A DNA stretch of 64,000 bases, taken from the NCBI RefSeq assembly GCF_039680535.1, contig NZ_JBDKSS010000022.1, forward strand, positions 84,122-148,121, written 5' to 3'. A model generated the notes under the pieces. That model saw nothing but the letters and a program-made list of their open reading frames with translations. It did no database searches and was not told the DNA's origin. Source of the stretch: Parvibaculum sp039680535 (GTDB lineage Bacteria > Pseudomonadota > Alphaproteobacteria > Parvibaculales > Parvibaculaceae). This document shows, in pieces, positions 26,504-35,905 of the stretch; the first letter of the stretch is position 1; each line of letters starts with the position of its first letter. The position numbers were made by a program, and so were the translations under genes.

Positions 26504-29500
26504 TCAATAACGCTCGAACCCCTTGTGATCGTCCCTGAGCATCACATAGACGGCCGGGATGACCAGCAGCGTCAGCGCCGTCGACGACGCCAAGCCGAAG
26601 ACGAGCGAGATGGCGAGGCCCTGGAAGATCGGATCGGCGATGATGAATACCGCGCCGATGATCGCCGCCGCCGCGGTCAGCACGATCGGTTTGAAGCGGA
26701 TCGCGCCTGCTTCCAGTAGTGCGTCGCGAAGCACAGCGCCTTCCGCGCGACGATGGCGAATGAAATCGACCAGCAGGATCGAATTTCGGACGATGATGCC
26801 CGCAAGGGCGATGAATCCGATCATCGAGGTCGCGGTGAACGGCGCATTGAAGAGCCAATGGCCGAGCACGATGCCGATGAGCGTCAGCGGCACGGGGATG
26901 AGGATGACGAGCGGCAGCTTGAAGGAACCGAACTGCGCCACGACAAGCAGATAGATGCCGAGGATCGCGACGCCGAATGCGGCGCCCATGTCGCGGAAGG
27001 TCACATAGGTGACCTCCCATTCGCCGTCCCAGAGCAAGGTCACATGGCTCTCATCGGCAGGCTGGCCGTGATAGGCAATGACCGGCGGGCCGTCCTTGCC
27101 CCAATCCATTTTCTTGATGGCGTTCTCGACGGCGAACATGCCGTAGATCGGCGCTTCGAACCGTCCGGCGACTTCCGCCAGCACCATTTCGGCGGAGTGG
27201 CCGTCGCGGCGATAGAGCGAGTAGGAGCCGGGTTCCGGCTTCACGCTCACGACATCGCCCAGTTCGACGTTTCGTCCCTCGCGCGCCGTGCCGCCGGCCG
27301 GGAGCGGCGTGGTCAGAAGGCGCTCGCCCATCGTCTGCGCGCTGCGCGGCAGCTTCACGACAATGTCGTAGGGCTTTGCGCCGTGTCCGCGTTGCGAGAA
27401 CCCGATTTCGGCACCGCCGATGATGGTCGCAATCGTGTCGTAGACGGCCTGCTGCTCGACGCCGTGATACTCGAGGTCGTCCTGATTGATGATGAAGCGC
27501 AGGCGCTCCGCGGGCCTGTAGAAGGTGTCGTCCACGTCGTGCACGAAGTCGACGGAACGGAAGGCTTCCTCCACCTTGCGCGCGGCGGCGCGCCGCGTCT
27601 CCTGATCCGGGCCATAGACCTCGGCGAGAAGCGTCGCCAGAACGGGCGGCCCCGGCGGCACTTCGACCACGCGCAGCACCGTGCCCTGTGGCCAGGCGAG
27701 CGTCGTCAGCTCCTTGCGCACGGCGACGGCAAGTTCATGGCTCGCGCGCGAGCGGTCGCCCTTCGCGACGAAGTTGACTTGCAGGTCACCTTGCTGCGGA
27801 CCGCTTCTGAGATAGTAGTGGCGGACCAGGCCATTGAAGTTGAACGGCGCCGAGGTGCCCGCATAGAGCTGGATGGAGGTGAGCTCAGGCATGGACTTGA
27901 GCTTGTCCGCGGCGGCGAAGAGGAAACGTTGTGTCTCCTCGAGCGTCGTCCCTTGCGGCATGTCGAGGACCACCTGGAGTTCCGACTTGTTGTCGAAGGG
28001 CAGGAGCTTCACCGCGACGTCGCGTGTGACAAACAGCAGGCAAACCGCAAGCGTCGCGGCGCCGACACTTATCAGAAGCCGCTTCGAGTTCCTTCTGCCG
28101 GTGAGCAGCGGGCGGGCCACGCGAACATAAAGCCGCGCCAGCGCGCCACCGTCCTCATGGCCGCCATGTGTTGCCGTCGCTCCTTCGCCCTCGAAGCGGT
28201 GCCGCGCGATGTGAAACAGAAGCCACGGCGTGATGACGACTGCGACGAAGAAGGAGAAGATCATCGCCATCGATGCGTTGGCCGGGATAGGGCTCATATA
28301 GGGGCCCATCATGCCGCTCACGAACATCATGGGGAGCAGTGCGACGATGATCGTCAGCGTCGCGACGATGGTCGGGTTGCCGACTTCAGCCACCGCTTCG
28401 ACGGCGCTCTCTATGAGGCCCTTCTCACCACGCATATGCCAGTGGCGGATGATGTTCTCGACGATCACGATGGCGTCGTCGACCAGAATGCCGATTGAGA
28501 AGATGAGGGCGAACAGGCTGACGCGGTTGATGGTGTAGCCCATCAGCCACGAGGCAAAGAGCGTGAGCAGGATCGTCGTCGGGATGACGACGAGCACGAC
28601 GACGCCCTCGCGCCATCCGATCGCCCATGTGATGAGAGCGACGATGGAGATGGTTGCAAGACCGAGATGAAACAGAAGTTCGTCGGCTTTTTCGGTGGCG
28701 GTCGCGCCATAGTTGCGGGTCACCGTCACGTCTACATTTGCCGGTAGAAGTCTCGTCTTCACCGTATCGAGGCGGGCGAGGAGATCGGCTGCCACGATCA
28801 CCGCATTGGCGCCCTTGCGCTTGGCAAAGGCTATCGTGACGGCGGGCAGGCGCTGCAACTCTCCATTACTGGCTTTCACCAGATTCCAGGCGCGGGAATC
28901 CGTTTCGGCGGCACCGACCGTGACATCGGCCACGTCCTTGACATAGACGGGCCGGCCATCGCGCGAGGTGAGAAGGAGAAGGCCAATGTCCGGCACGCCT
29001 TGCAGGGTTTCGCCGGCCACGACCGTCGAGCTGCGATTGGCGCCCGTCACCCGACCGACGACAAGCGACCGGTTGGCATTCTGCAGCTTGTCGACCAGCT
29101 GGTTCAGCGTGATGCCATAAAGCGCCAGACGGTCAGGGTCCGGCTCGACCCTGATCTGGTTGGGGCTGCCGCCGATGATGTAGGTGATGCCGACATTGTC
29201 CACCTTCATCAACTCGTGCTGCAGCTCCTGCGCGATCTGGCGCAGGCCATTGTCTGTCCAACGGTCCGCCGCATCGGGTCTGGGCGTCAGCGTCAGCGCG
29301 AGGATGGCGACGTCGTTGATGCCGTGACCGATGATGAGCGGCTCGGGAATGCCGTAAGGAAGGTCCGCGATGTTGGAGCGAATCTTCTCGTGGACGCGCA
29401 GCAGCGCGGTGTCCTGATCCGTGCCGACGAGAAAGCGCGCGGTCACCAGAACCTGATCGTCCTGCGTCGTCGAATAGGTGTGCTCGACGCCGTCGATGCC

Positions 29501-29731
29501 CTTGACGATGTCTTCGAGCGGCTTGGTGATGAGCTCGACCGCGTCCTCGGCCTTGTAGCCCTTGGTGCTGATGATGACATCGACCATGGGAACGCTGATC
29601 TGCGGCTCCTCCTCGCGGGGCAGGGCAATGAGCGCGATCATGCCGACGATCAGCGAGCCGATCAGGAACAGCGGCGTCAGCGGCGAGGTGATGAAGGCCC
29701 GGGTGAGGGCGCCCGAGAGACCGATCTTCAC
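26504..29731 (-). CDS. RND efflux permease
   Basis: Inner-membrane proton-driven pump of the RND superfamily, 1075 residues. Typical marks: PREEEPQI at the first periplasmic junction, two large periplasmic loops, and the TM4 Asp pair in GILVDDAIVIVEN that carries the proton relay. It works with the adaptor encoded directly upstream (four-base overlap) and an outer-membrane channel that is not encoded nearby. The substrate cannot be read from sequence; the divergent sulfide-oxidation genes suggest a link with sulfur compounds or quinone poisons. Confidence 0.93.
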   Translation of the reverse strand: MKIGLSGALTRAFITSPLTPLFLIGSLIVGMIALIALPREEEPQISVPMVDVIISTKGYKAEDAVELITKPLEDIVKGIDGVEHTYSTTQDDQVLVTARFLVGTDQDTALLRVHEKIRSNIADLPYGIPEPLIIGHGINDVAILALTLTPRPDAADRWTDNGLRQIAQELQHELMKVDNVGITYIIGGSPNQIRVEPDPDRLALYGITLNQLVDKLQNANRSLVVGRVTGANRSSTVVAGETLQGVPDIGLLLLTSRDGRPVYVKDVADVTVGAAETDSRAWNLVKASNGELQRLPAVTIAFAKRKGANAVIVAADLLARLDTVKTRLLPANVDVTVTRNYGATATEKADELLFHLGLATISIVALITWAIGWREGVVVLVVIPTTILLTLFASWLMGYTINRVSLFALIFSIGILVDDAIVIVENIIRHWHMRGEKGLIESAVEAVAEVGNPTIVATLTIIVALLPMMFVSGMMGPYMSPIPANASMAMIFSFFVAVVITPWLLFHIARHRFEGEGATATHGGHEDGGALARLYVRVARPLLTGRRNSKRLLISVGAATLAVCLLFVTRDVAVKLLPFDNKSELQVVLDMPQGTTLEETQRFLFAAADKLKSMPELTSIQLYAGTSAPFNFNGLVRHYYLRSGPQQGDLQVNFVAKGDRSRASHELAVAVRKELTTLAWPQGTVLRVVEVPPGPPVLATLLAEVYGPDQETRRAAARKVEEAFRSVDFVHDVDDTFYRPAERLRFIINQDDLEYHGVEQQAVYDTIATIIGGAEIGFSQRGHGAKPYDIVVKLPRSAQTMGERLLTTPLPAGGTAREGRNVELGDVVSVKPEPGSYSLYRRDGHSAEMVLAEVAGRFEAPIYGMFAVENAIKKMDWGKDGPPVIAYHGQPADESHVTLLWDGEWEVTYVTFRDMGAAFGVAILGIYLLVVAQFGSFKLPLVILIPVPLTLIGIVLGHWLFNAPFTATSMIGFIALAGIIVRNSILLVDFIRHRRAEGAVLRDALLEAGAIRFKPIVLTAAAAIIGAVFIIADPIFQGLAISLVFGLASSTALTLLVIPAVYVMLRDDHKGFERY

Positions 29732-30708
29732 GGCATCACCACAACGTCGCCATCACGAAGGCCGGAAAGAATCTCGATGCCGCCAGTCACAGGCTGGCCT
29801 ACCTGAACGACCACTTCCACGCCGCTCTCGAGCTTCGCATAGCTCACGCCGAAGCGCCGGTAGATGAAATCCTCGGGCAGAACAAGCGCCTCACGCTTGC
29901 CCGTCGCAATGAAGACACGCGTGCGCTCGCCCACGAAATAGTCGCCCAGGCCGTCGACGGCGACGTCGGCGACCACGCGGCCTTGATCGATATGCGGATA
30001 GACGAGGACGACCTTGCCGGGACGGATCGCCGAACTCTCGGCTTCGCCCATGCCGCGTGCGCCGACGAGAATCTCGTCGCCCGTCTTCAGAAATCGGGCG
30101 TGGCGCTCAGGCAGTTCGAGACGAAGAATGTAGTCGTCAGTCGCCATGGTGGCGACGGTGTCGCCACCCATCACGACGCTGCCTTCGGCGACAGGTACGG
30201 TGAGGATGCGGCCTGCGCCGGGGGCAAGCACGGCGCCCTCGATCGACTGCTGCTCGATGACCTGACGGTCGGACTGAAGCGCCTGCAGATTGCGCTCCGC
30301 GATCTGCAGCCGTGTCCTTGCCTCATCGAGCTTCGCCTGCGATCCGGCGCCTGTGCGGCGCAGCGTCGAGGCGCGGTCGAAGTCGATCTTCGCCTGCGCG
30401 CGTTCTGCCTGCTGCGCTTCGATGCGGGATTGCGTGGCGCGCATCTGAAGCATCAGCTTTTCGTCGCCGACGATGGCGATCTTGTCGCCGGCCTTGACCT
30501 TGTCGCCTTCCTTCACGTTCACGGCGCTGATCGTGCCGGCGATGCGTGAGCGTGCGAGGAGCTGATGCACGGGCTCCACCGTGGCGATGACGGCCTTGCG
30601 GTCGTCCACGGTCGTCAAATGAACCGTTGCGGTCTTACCTTGCGCCCCGGCTGCTGTGGCGGAGCCGAGCGCGAGCGTGACAACCAAAAGAGCGATGCGT
30701 CGTGACAT
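29728..30708 (-). CDS. RND periplasmic adaptor (membrane fusion protein)
   Basis: Periplasmic adaptor joining the RND pump to an outer-membrane channel. It starts with a signal peptide (SRRIALLVVTLALGSATAAGAQG), followed by barrel-sandwich/lipoyl halves around a short coiled-coil hairpin rich in Gln and Ala (about 95-150) and a beta-barrel domain. 326 residues from ATG 30708; an ATG at 30723 is also possible but would leave almost no leader after the predicted promoter. The end overlaps the pump gene by four bases. Confidence 0.92.
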   Translation of the reverse strand: MSRRIALLVVTLALGSATAAGAQGKTATVHLTTVDDRKAVIATVEPVHQLLARSRIAGTISAVNVKEGDKVKAGDKIAIVGDEKLMLQMRATQSRIEAQQAERAQAKIDFDRASTLRRTGAGSQAKLDEARTRLQIAERNLQALQSDRQVIEQQSIEGAVLAPGAGRILTVPVAEGSVVMGGDTVATMATDDYILRLELPERHARFLKTGDEILVGARGMGEAESSAIRPGKVVLVYPHIDQGRVVADVAVDGLGDYFVGERTRVFIATGKREALVLPEDFIYRRFGVSYAKLESGVEVVVQVGQPVTGGIEILSGLRDGDVVVMP

Positions 30709-30730
30709 GCCGACCCCAGCCATGTTGCGT

Positions 30731-30764
30731 TTGACTCATATATCAGACAATACTAAATTAACAA
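30731..30764. promoter_or_regulatory. Overlapping face-to-face promoters
   Basis: On the plus strand TTGACT (30731-30736), 17 bases, then TAAATT (30754-30759) would serve DUF2892-sqr-osmC. On the minus strand TTGTTA (30764 to 30759), 16 bases, then TATATG (30742 to 30737) would serve the RND genes. The elements interleave in the AT-rich part of the gap, so one regulator bound here could control both directions. Matches to consensus are partial. Confidence 0.4.
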
Positions 30765-30890
30765 TGACGAATATAAAAGCCTGCGGTTCATATGAGCACA
30801 GACAGGCCGCCGGAGGATTGAGCGAAATCATATCGGGCCGCCGCCCGTGGTGCTGAAGTGCCTCATGCCGCGGCTTTCAGGGAGACTGCC

Positions 30891-31091
30891 ATGTCCATCG
30901 ATCGTGCCGTAATGGCCTTTGCCGGCTTCATGATTCTGGCAAGCCTCGTGTTGAGCCAGGTTCACAGTCCCTATTGGCTCTGGTTCACCGCATTCGTCGG
31001 GGCGAACCTTTTGCAGTCTTCGTTCACTGGCTTTTGTCCGGCGGCGATGATCTTCCGCAAGCTTGGCCTGAAGTCCGGAAACGCATTCTGA
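30891..31091 (+). CDS. DUF2892 / YgaP-type small membrane protein
   Basis: 66-residue inner-membrane protein with two helices, matching the YgaP C-terminal family: MSIDRAVMAFAGF at the start and the FTGFCPAAMIFRKLG motif with a conserved Cys. In other bacteria this domain accompanies rhodaneses and sulfide-oxidising enzymes. ATG 30891 has GGGAG 7-8 bases upstream; the earlier in-frame ATG at 30858 has none. It precedes sqr by 43 bases. Confidence 0.87.
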   Translation: MSIDRAVMAFAGFMILASLVLSQVHSPYWLWFTAFVGANLLQSSFTGFCPAAMIFRKLGLKSGNAF

Positions 31092-31134
31092 CGCCGACCG
31101 GCTATGGCGGCTCTGCTTTGGGAGGAGGAGGCCT

Positions 31135-32427
31135 ATGGGCAAGAAAGTTGTCGTTCTGGGAGCAGGCTTGGGCGGCACTACGGTGGCTTACGAATTGAAA
31201 GCCGCGCTTGGCGCCGATGCCGAGATCACCGTGGTGTCCGACACGGAGTGGTTCCACTTCGTACCCTCCAATCCGTGGGTCGCGATCAAGTGGCGTGAGC
31301 CTAAGGATATCAAGATACATCTCCCCGAGGTCTTCTCGCGTCTGGGCTTCGGCTTCTCGGCCGCGGGCGCGCAACGCGTGCTGCCGGCGGAAAATGCGGT
31401 CCTGCTGCGCGACGGGACAAGGATCGCATACGACTATCTCGTCGTGGCAACGGGACCCTCGCTCGCCTTTGACGAAATTGAAGGCTTCGGTCCGGCGCAC
31501 AACAGCAACTCGATCTGCCATGTCGATCACGCAACGGTCCTCGCGGAGAGGTGGGAACGCTTCTGTGCCGATCCGGGCCCGATGGTGGTGGGCGCGGTGC
31601 AGGGAGCTTCGTGTTTCGGCCCTGCCTATGAATTCGCGTTCCTGGCCAATGCCGATCTCCGTAAGCGGAAGGTCAGGGACCGCGTGCCGATCACCTTCGT
31701 CACTTCCGAGCCATATATCGGCCATCTCGGTCTTGGCGGCGTTGGCGACACAAAGAGCCTGATGGAGTCGGCGCTGCGTGACCGCGATATCAAATGGATC
31801 ACCAATGCGAAGGTCGATCGCGTCGGGCCCGACAAGGTCTATATCAGCGAGATGACGGAGGAGGGGGCCGTCAAGAAGGTCCACGAGATTCCCTCACGCC
31901 TCAACATGATGCTTCCGGCATTCAAGGGCGTGTCTTGCTTCTTTGGCGAGGACGGAAAGCCGATTGAGGGGCTCGCCAATCCGCGCGGCTTCATCCTGAT
32001 CGACAAGCAGCAGCGCAATCCGAAATACCAGAATGTCTATGCGGTTGGCGTCTGCGTGGCGATCCCTCCGGTGGAGCAGACGCCTGTGCCGGTCGGCGTT
32101 CCCAAGACCGGCTACATGATCGAATCCATGGCCGCCGCCGTGGCGCACAATATCCGCGACGCGATCGCCGGAAAGGAGCCGACCGAGGAGGCGACCTGGA
32201 ATGCCGTCTGCCTCGCAGACTTCGGCGACGACGGCGTCGCCTTCGTCGCTCTTCCGCAGATCCCGCCCCGCAACGTGAACTGGTCGGGGCAGGGCTACTG
32301 GGTTCATCTCGCCAAGGTGGCGTTCGAGAAATATTTCATGCACAAGGTTCGCAACGGGGCGAGCGAGCCCGCCTATGAGCGCATTGTCATGAGCCTTCTC
32401 GGAATCAACAAATTGCGCTCAAAATGA
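31135..32427 (+). CDS. sqr: Sulfide:quinone oxidoreductase
   Basis: Peripheral membrane FAD enzyme that oxidises sulfide to polysulfide and passes electrons to quinone. 430 residues: N-terminal FAD site VVLGAGLGGTT, then the three redox cysteines at residues 128 (SICHVDHA), 160 (GASCFGPAYE) and 359 (WNAVCLADFGD), positions almost the same as in the Acidithiobacillus ferrooxidans enzyme, and the quinone-site PVPVGVPKTG region. This points to a true SQR rather than flavocytochrome c or a NADH dehydrogenase. It stands between DUF2892 and osmC in one plus-strand unit. Confidence 0.93.
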   Translation: MGKKVVVLGAGLGGTTVAYELKAALGADAEITVVSDTEWFHFVPSNPWVAIKWREPKDIKIHLPEVFSRLGFGFSAAGAQRVLPAENAVLLRDGTRIAYDYLVVATGPSLAFDEIEGFGPAHNSNSICHVDHATVLAERWERFCADPGPMVVGAVQGASCFGPAYEFAFLANADLRKRKVRDRVPITFVTSEPYIGHLGLGGVGDTKSLMESALRDRDIKWITNAKVDRVGPDKVYISEMTEEGAVKKVHEIPSRLNMMLPAFKGVSCFFGEDGKPIEGLANPRGFILIDKQQRNPKYQNVYAVGVCVAIPPVEQTPVPVGVPKTGYMIESMAAAVAHNIRDAIAGKEPTEEATWNAVCLADFGDDGVAFVALPQIPPRNVNWSGQGYWVHLAKVAFEKYFMHKVRNGASEPAYERIVMSLLGINKLRSK

Positions 32428-32464
32428 GCTGGACCCGGCTTGGGGCGGCGCGTGTGAAACGCAT

Positions 32465-32899
32465 GTGGCGAAGGTGGCGATGAAAGAGCGTGTTGTAACG
32501 GTTTCCGAGAGCGGCAATGGCCCTTATGGGGAGTTCATCACGGCCGGTCATCATGTCGTTGGCGCCGACGAGGCTGAATCGGTCGGCGGCCACGACACCG
32601 GCCCGGACCCTTATGAGCTTCTCCTGTCGGCGCTCGGCGCCTGCACGGCGATGACCTTGCGTATGTATGCAACCCGGCACCAATGGCCGCTTGAGCATGT
32701 CGATGTCCGCTTGCGCCACATCCAGCGGGTCGGCAGCGGCTCGGAAGCGCCCCATGACCGGTTCGAGCGCGTCATCGAGGTCAAGGGCGGCCTCAGCGAC
32801 GAGCAGCGTGCGCGCCTGCTGGAAATCGCCGACCGATGCCCGGTCAGCCAGACGCTCAAGCGCGGTTCCGAGATCGACACCTCGCTCGCGGTGCAGTAG
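32465..32899 (+). CDS. OsmC/Ohr-family protein
   Basis: 144-residue peroxide- or persulfide-handling protein of the OsmC family. Redox Cys are in LLSALGACTAMTLRMYA and RCPVSQTL, the two positions used for peroxide reduction. The start is GTG 32465; ATG 32480 is an alternative that removes five residues. It follows sqr by 37 bases and is the last gene of the unit; a hairpin terminator begins at the stop codon. Confidence 0.88.
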   Translation: MAKVAMKERVVTVSESGNGPYGEFITAGHHVVGADEAESVGGHDTGPDPYELLLSALGACTAMTLRMYATRHQWPLEHVDVRLRHIQRVGSGSEAPHDRFERVIEVKGGLSDEQRARLLEIADRCPVSQTLKRGSEIDTSLAVQ

Positions 32900-32918
32900 C
32901 GCCCTGAGGCGCCTTTTT
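32899..32918 (+). terminator. Terminator after osmC
   Basis: Stem GCGCC (32899-32903) with GGCGC (32908-32912), loop CTGA, then T5 at 32914-32918. The stem starts in the osmC stop codon. Short stem, but GC-only with a proper T-run. Confidence 0.65.
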
Positions 32919-32945
32919 AGGCGGATCCCCGCTTTAAAGCTTGCA

Positions 32946-32964
32946 GGTGGGAGTTTTTCCCACC
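32946..32964. promoter_or_regulatory. Hairpin upstream of the gsp operon
   Basis: GGTGGGA (32946-32952) and TCCCACC (32958-32964) form a perfect seven-pair stem with loop GTTTT, 122 bases before gspE. It could end readthrough from osmC or act as a leader structure. The remaining bases to gspE contain no other clear signal. Confidence 0.35.
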
Positions 32965-33085
32965 ACTATTTCCGGTGGTTGACCAAGTCATTTCCGGGGG
33001 AGGGGCATCGTATTCGCGTCATCCGCTCCCACGGGAACGATCGGCAAGCAGTATCGTGACATCCGAGCGGTTCGAAAATAGGCCG

Positions 33086-34681
33086 ATGCCCATTGAACTC
33101 CATAAGAAGCGGACCGGTGTGGCGCCGAGCGAGGCCGATTCAGATGCGCTCGCGCCGGAGCCCGCCGAGCATTATGGAATACCGCAGATAGAGCCGTCGG
33201 AGTGGCCGGAGAGCCCGGTGCTTTCCGACCGCCTCTCCCCCGCCTTTCTCGCCGAGAACTCGATTCTGCCGCTGCGGATCGATGAGCGCGGACATCTGAT
33301 TGTGGCTGTCGCGGACCCCGGCGATGAACGGGCGCTTTCCTCTCTCAGACTCGCGGTCGGGCGACCGCTCGAACTCAGGCTCGCCTCGCGATCCGACATT
33401 TCCATCGCGCTCAATCGCCTCGGTCGGGAGCACTCTGCGCTTATCGAGACGGAAGCGCGGAGCAGCGCGGCGACCAGCGAGGATATCGAGCAGCTCAACG
33501 ATCTGGCGCTGGAGGCGCCGATCATCGAGCTGGTGAACAGCCTCCTTCAGGATGCCGTGGCTCGGCGGGCCACAGACCTTCATATCGAACCGGGTCGAAA
33601 TCGCGTGATCCTTCGTCAGCGCATCGACGGCCTTTTGCGCGAAGCAGGCGCGCTCGAGCCAAATGTCGGGCGCGCGGCGATTTCGCGTCTCAAGATTCTT
33701 TCGCGGCTCAACATTGCGGAGCGTCGTCTTCCGCAAGACGGGCAAGCGCGTTTGCGCATCAACGATTGTGATTACGATCTGCGCATCGTCACCATCCCGA
33801 CGATCCATGGCGAGAGCGCCGCGATCCGTATTCTGGCCGCTGCGACGCAGGTGCCCGCTCTTGAAAGGCTCGGTCTTTCGGCCCGCGACGAAGGGGCATT
33901 TCGATCCGCCCTCGCTGCTGCAAACGGGCTCGTGATCGTGACCGGGCCGACCGGCAGCGGCAAGACGACCACGCTCGCGGCGGGTCTCGGATTTCTCAAC
34001 GAACCGCATCGCAAGATCGTCACCATCGAGGATCCCGTCGAATATCAGATCGATGGCATCAACCAGGTGCAGGTGCGATCCGAGATCGGCATCACCTTCA
34101 GCCATGCGCTCCGATCGATTCTGAGATACGACCCGGACGTGCTGATGGTCGGCGAAGTGCGCGACAGCGAGACTGCGCAGATCGCCGTGCAGGCCTCGCT
34201 GACAGGGCATCTCGTGCTTACGACCTTGCATACCAATTCCGCAGCAGGCGCCGTCACCAGACTGCTCGACATGGGCGTGCCGGGATATCTTCTGGCGTCG
34301 TCACTGCGCTGCGTCGTGGGGCAGCGTCTCGTGCGCGCTCTCTGCCCGCATTGCAAGGAGCCGGCGAGGGTCATTCCCGCGTTTTCACCGGAGGCACTGG
34401 TCGATACCGGCCTTGCGCCCGGCGAGGCCATTGATGGCTGGACGGCAAGGGGTTGCGAGCGATGCAACGGTACCGGTTACGCCGGGCGGCTTGCTATCTT
34501 CGAGGTGCTGGCGGTCGACGACCGGTTACGTCGCCTGATCGGCGGCAGCGTCGATACCGAGGCGGTTGCTGTGGCGGCGCGCCAATCGGGCATGACGACG
34601 ATGATCGTCGATGGACTGGAGAAGTGCCGAAGAGGTCTGACCACCGCCGATGAAGTGGCGCGTGTGGTCATGACCGGTTGA
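33086..34681 (+). CDS. gspE: Type II secretion ATPase GspE
   Basis: Cytoplasmic hexameric ATPase that drives pseudopilus assembly. 531 residues: N1E-like domain (to about 120), then the secretion ATPase core with Walker A GPTGSGKTTT, Asp box VTIEDPVEYQ, Walker B DVLMVGEVRD and His box LTTLHTNSA, and a tetracysteine zinc site CPHCKE...CERCNG. ATG 33086 is preferred; GTG 33056 in frame is possible. It starts an eleven-cistron plus-strand run with very short spacing. Confidence 0.93.
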   Translation: MPIELHKKRTGVAPSEADSDALAPEPAEHYGIPQIEPSEWPESPVLSDRLSPAFLAENSILPLRIDERGHLIVAVADPGDERALSSLRLAVGRPLELRLASRSDISIALNRLGREHSALIETEARSSAATSEDIEQLNDLALEAPIIELVNSLLQDAVARRATDLHIEPGRNRVILRQRIDGLLREAGALEPNVGRAAISRLKILSRLNIAERRLPQDGQARLRINDCDYDLRIVTIPTIHGESAAIRILAAATQVPALERLGLSARDEGAFRSALAAANGLVIVTGPTGSGKTTTLAAGLGFLNEPHRKIVTIEDPVEYQIDGINQVQVRSEIGITFSHALRSILRYDPDVLMVGEVRDSETAQIAVQASLTGHLVLTTLHTNSAAGAVTRLLDMGVPGYLLASSLRCVVGQRLVRALCPHCKEPARVIPAFSPEALVDTGLAPGEAIDGWTARGCERCNGTGYAGRLAIFEVLAVDDRLRRLIGGSVDTEAVAVAARQSGMTTMIVDGLEKCRRGLTTADEVARVVMTG

Positions 34682-34695
34682 GGGGCGAGGTCGCG

Positions 34696-35904
34696 TTGCC
34701 GAGATATCAGTACAAGGCGCTGCTTGAAACGGGGGAAGCTGTTTCGGGAGAGATCGAAGCGGCGAACGAGCGTTCTGTCATAGACAGGCTTGAGGCGGTC
34801 CGTCAGCACGCACTTGAGATCAGGCCGGCGTCAGACGACCTCCGTCTCGGCGGTATAGGCTGGCGGCGTCGCCCATCTGCGGCCGACATTACGCTTTTCA
34901 CGCGCGAGCTGGCCTGGCTTCTCCGCGCGGGGCTCAATCTCAGCCGCGCGCTTGAAATGCTGGCGGGAGAATTCGCCGCGTCGAGACTGGGACCGATCCT
35001 TTCGGATGTGCATGTCCGGATAAGGGCGGGCGAGACGCTGCACGACGCATTGGCGACGCATCGGGAGATATTCTCCGATTACTTCATCGCCATGATCGGG
35101 GTAGCGGAGTCGAGCGGCACATTGCCGGTGATGATGGAGCGAATGGCTGATGTCCGCGAACGTGAAGCGTCCGGCAGGCAGAAGATCGTTTCGTCCCTGC
35201 TCTATCCGGGTACGATTTTGTTCGTCGCGGCGGGCGCCATACTGTTCATCCTTACGGGCGTGGTGCCCAAGCTCAAGGACATGTTCGACGACCCCTCCGC
35301 TCATGTGCCCGGTCCTGCGCGCAGGCTCATCGCCGTGTCGGATTGGCTGATCGGAAACGGCTGGCTACTCACCGTCACACTTGTCCTGGCTTCCATTGCG
35401 ATTGCCGCCCTCGTTCGCAACCGAAAGACCAGACGCATCGTCCATGAAACGGCGCTGCGTATACCGTTTGTGGGAAGCGTGCTCGCGCTTTCCCTCGTGG
35501 CGCAGTTCTGCCGGACGCTCGGCCTGCTTCTCGGTGCCGGCATCGAATTGTCCTCGGCGCTCGATCTCGTTCGTCAGGCCTTTCCGGCGCGTGAATTGGA
35601 CAGGGTCGTGAACGAAATGACGATCGCCTTGCGGAAGGGCGAAGATTTTCTGAAGCCCATTGAGGCAAGCCATCTCTTTCCGGCGCTCGTGCCCCGTCTG
35701 CTGCGCGTCGGTACGGAGACGGGAAATCTGGTACCGGCCCTCGACCAGCTGTCGCTCATGTTCGAGGACAAGGTCGACGTCAACATACAGCGCCTGACCA
35801 CGCTCATGGAGCCAGCCATCATTCTGGTGCTGAGCGGAGTGGTCGGCACGATCATCGCAATCGTCATGCAGGCGATTATCAGCGTCAACGATCTGGCAAT
35901 GTGA
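34696..35904 (+). CDS. gspF: Type II secretion inner-membrane platform GspF
   Basis: Polytopic platform protein of the pseudopilus assembly machine, 402 residues, with the typical pair of cytoplasmic GspF domains (about 65-190 and 265-390) separated by helices around 165-240 and a last helix ending PAIILVLSGVVGTIIAIVMQ. TTG 34696 is taken as start: it yields the usual PRYQYKALLETGE N-terminus and has AGGGGCGAGG five bases upstream; another TTG at 34678 overlaps the gspE stop. Confidence 0.93.
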   Translation: MPRYQYKALLETGEAVSGEIEAANERSVIDRLEAVRQHALEIRPASDDLRLGGIGWRRRPSAADITLFTRELAWLLRAGLNLSRALEMLAGEFAASRLGPILSDVHVRIRAGETLHDALATHREIFSDYFIAMIGVAESSGTLPVMMERMADVREREASGRQKIVSSLLYPGTILFVAAGAILFILTGVVPKLKDMFDDPSAHVPGPARRLIAVSDWLIGNGWLLTVTLVLASIAIAALVRNRKTRRIVHETALRIPFVGSVLALSLVAQFCRTLGLLLGAGIELSSALDLVRQAFPARELDRVVNEMTIALRKGEDFLKPIEASHLFPALVPRLLRVGTETGNLVPALDQLSLMFEDKVDVNIQRLTTLMEPAIILVLSGVVGTIIAIVMQAIISVNDLAM

Positions 35905-35905
35905 A

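Noticed and set aside
26753..28498. 581-codon plus-strand frame opposite the RND pump
   Set aside because: Mirrors the pump codons; composition is Arg/Asp/His-rich and there is no ribosome site or domain.
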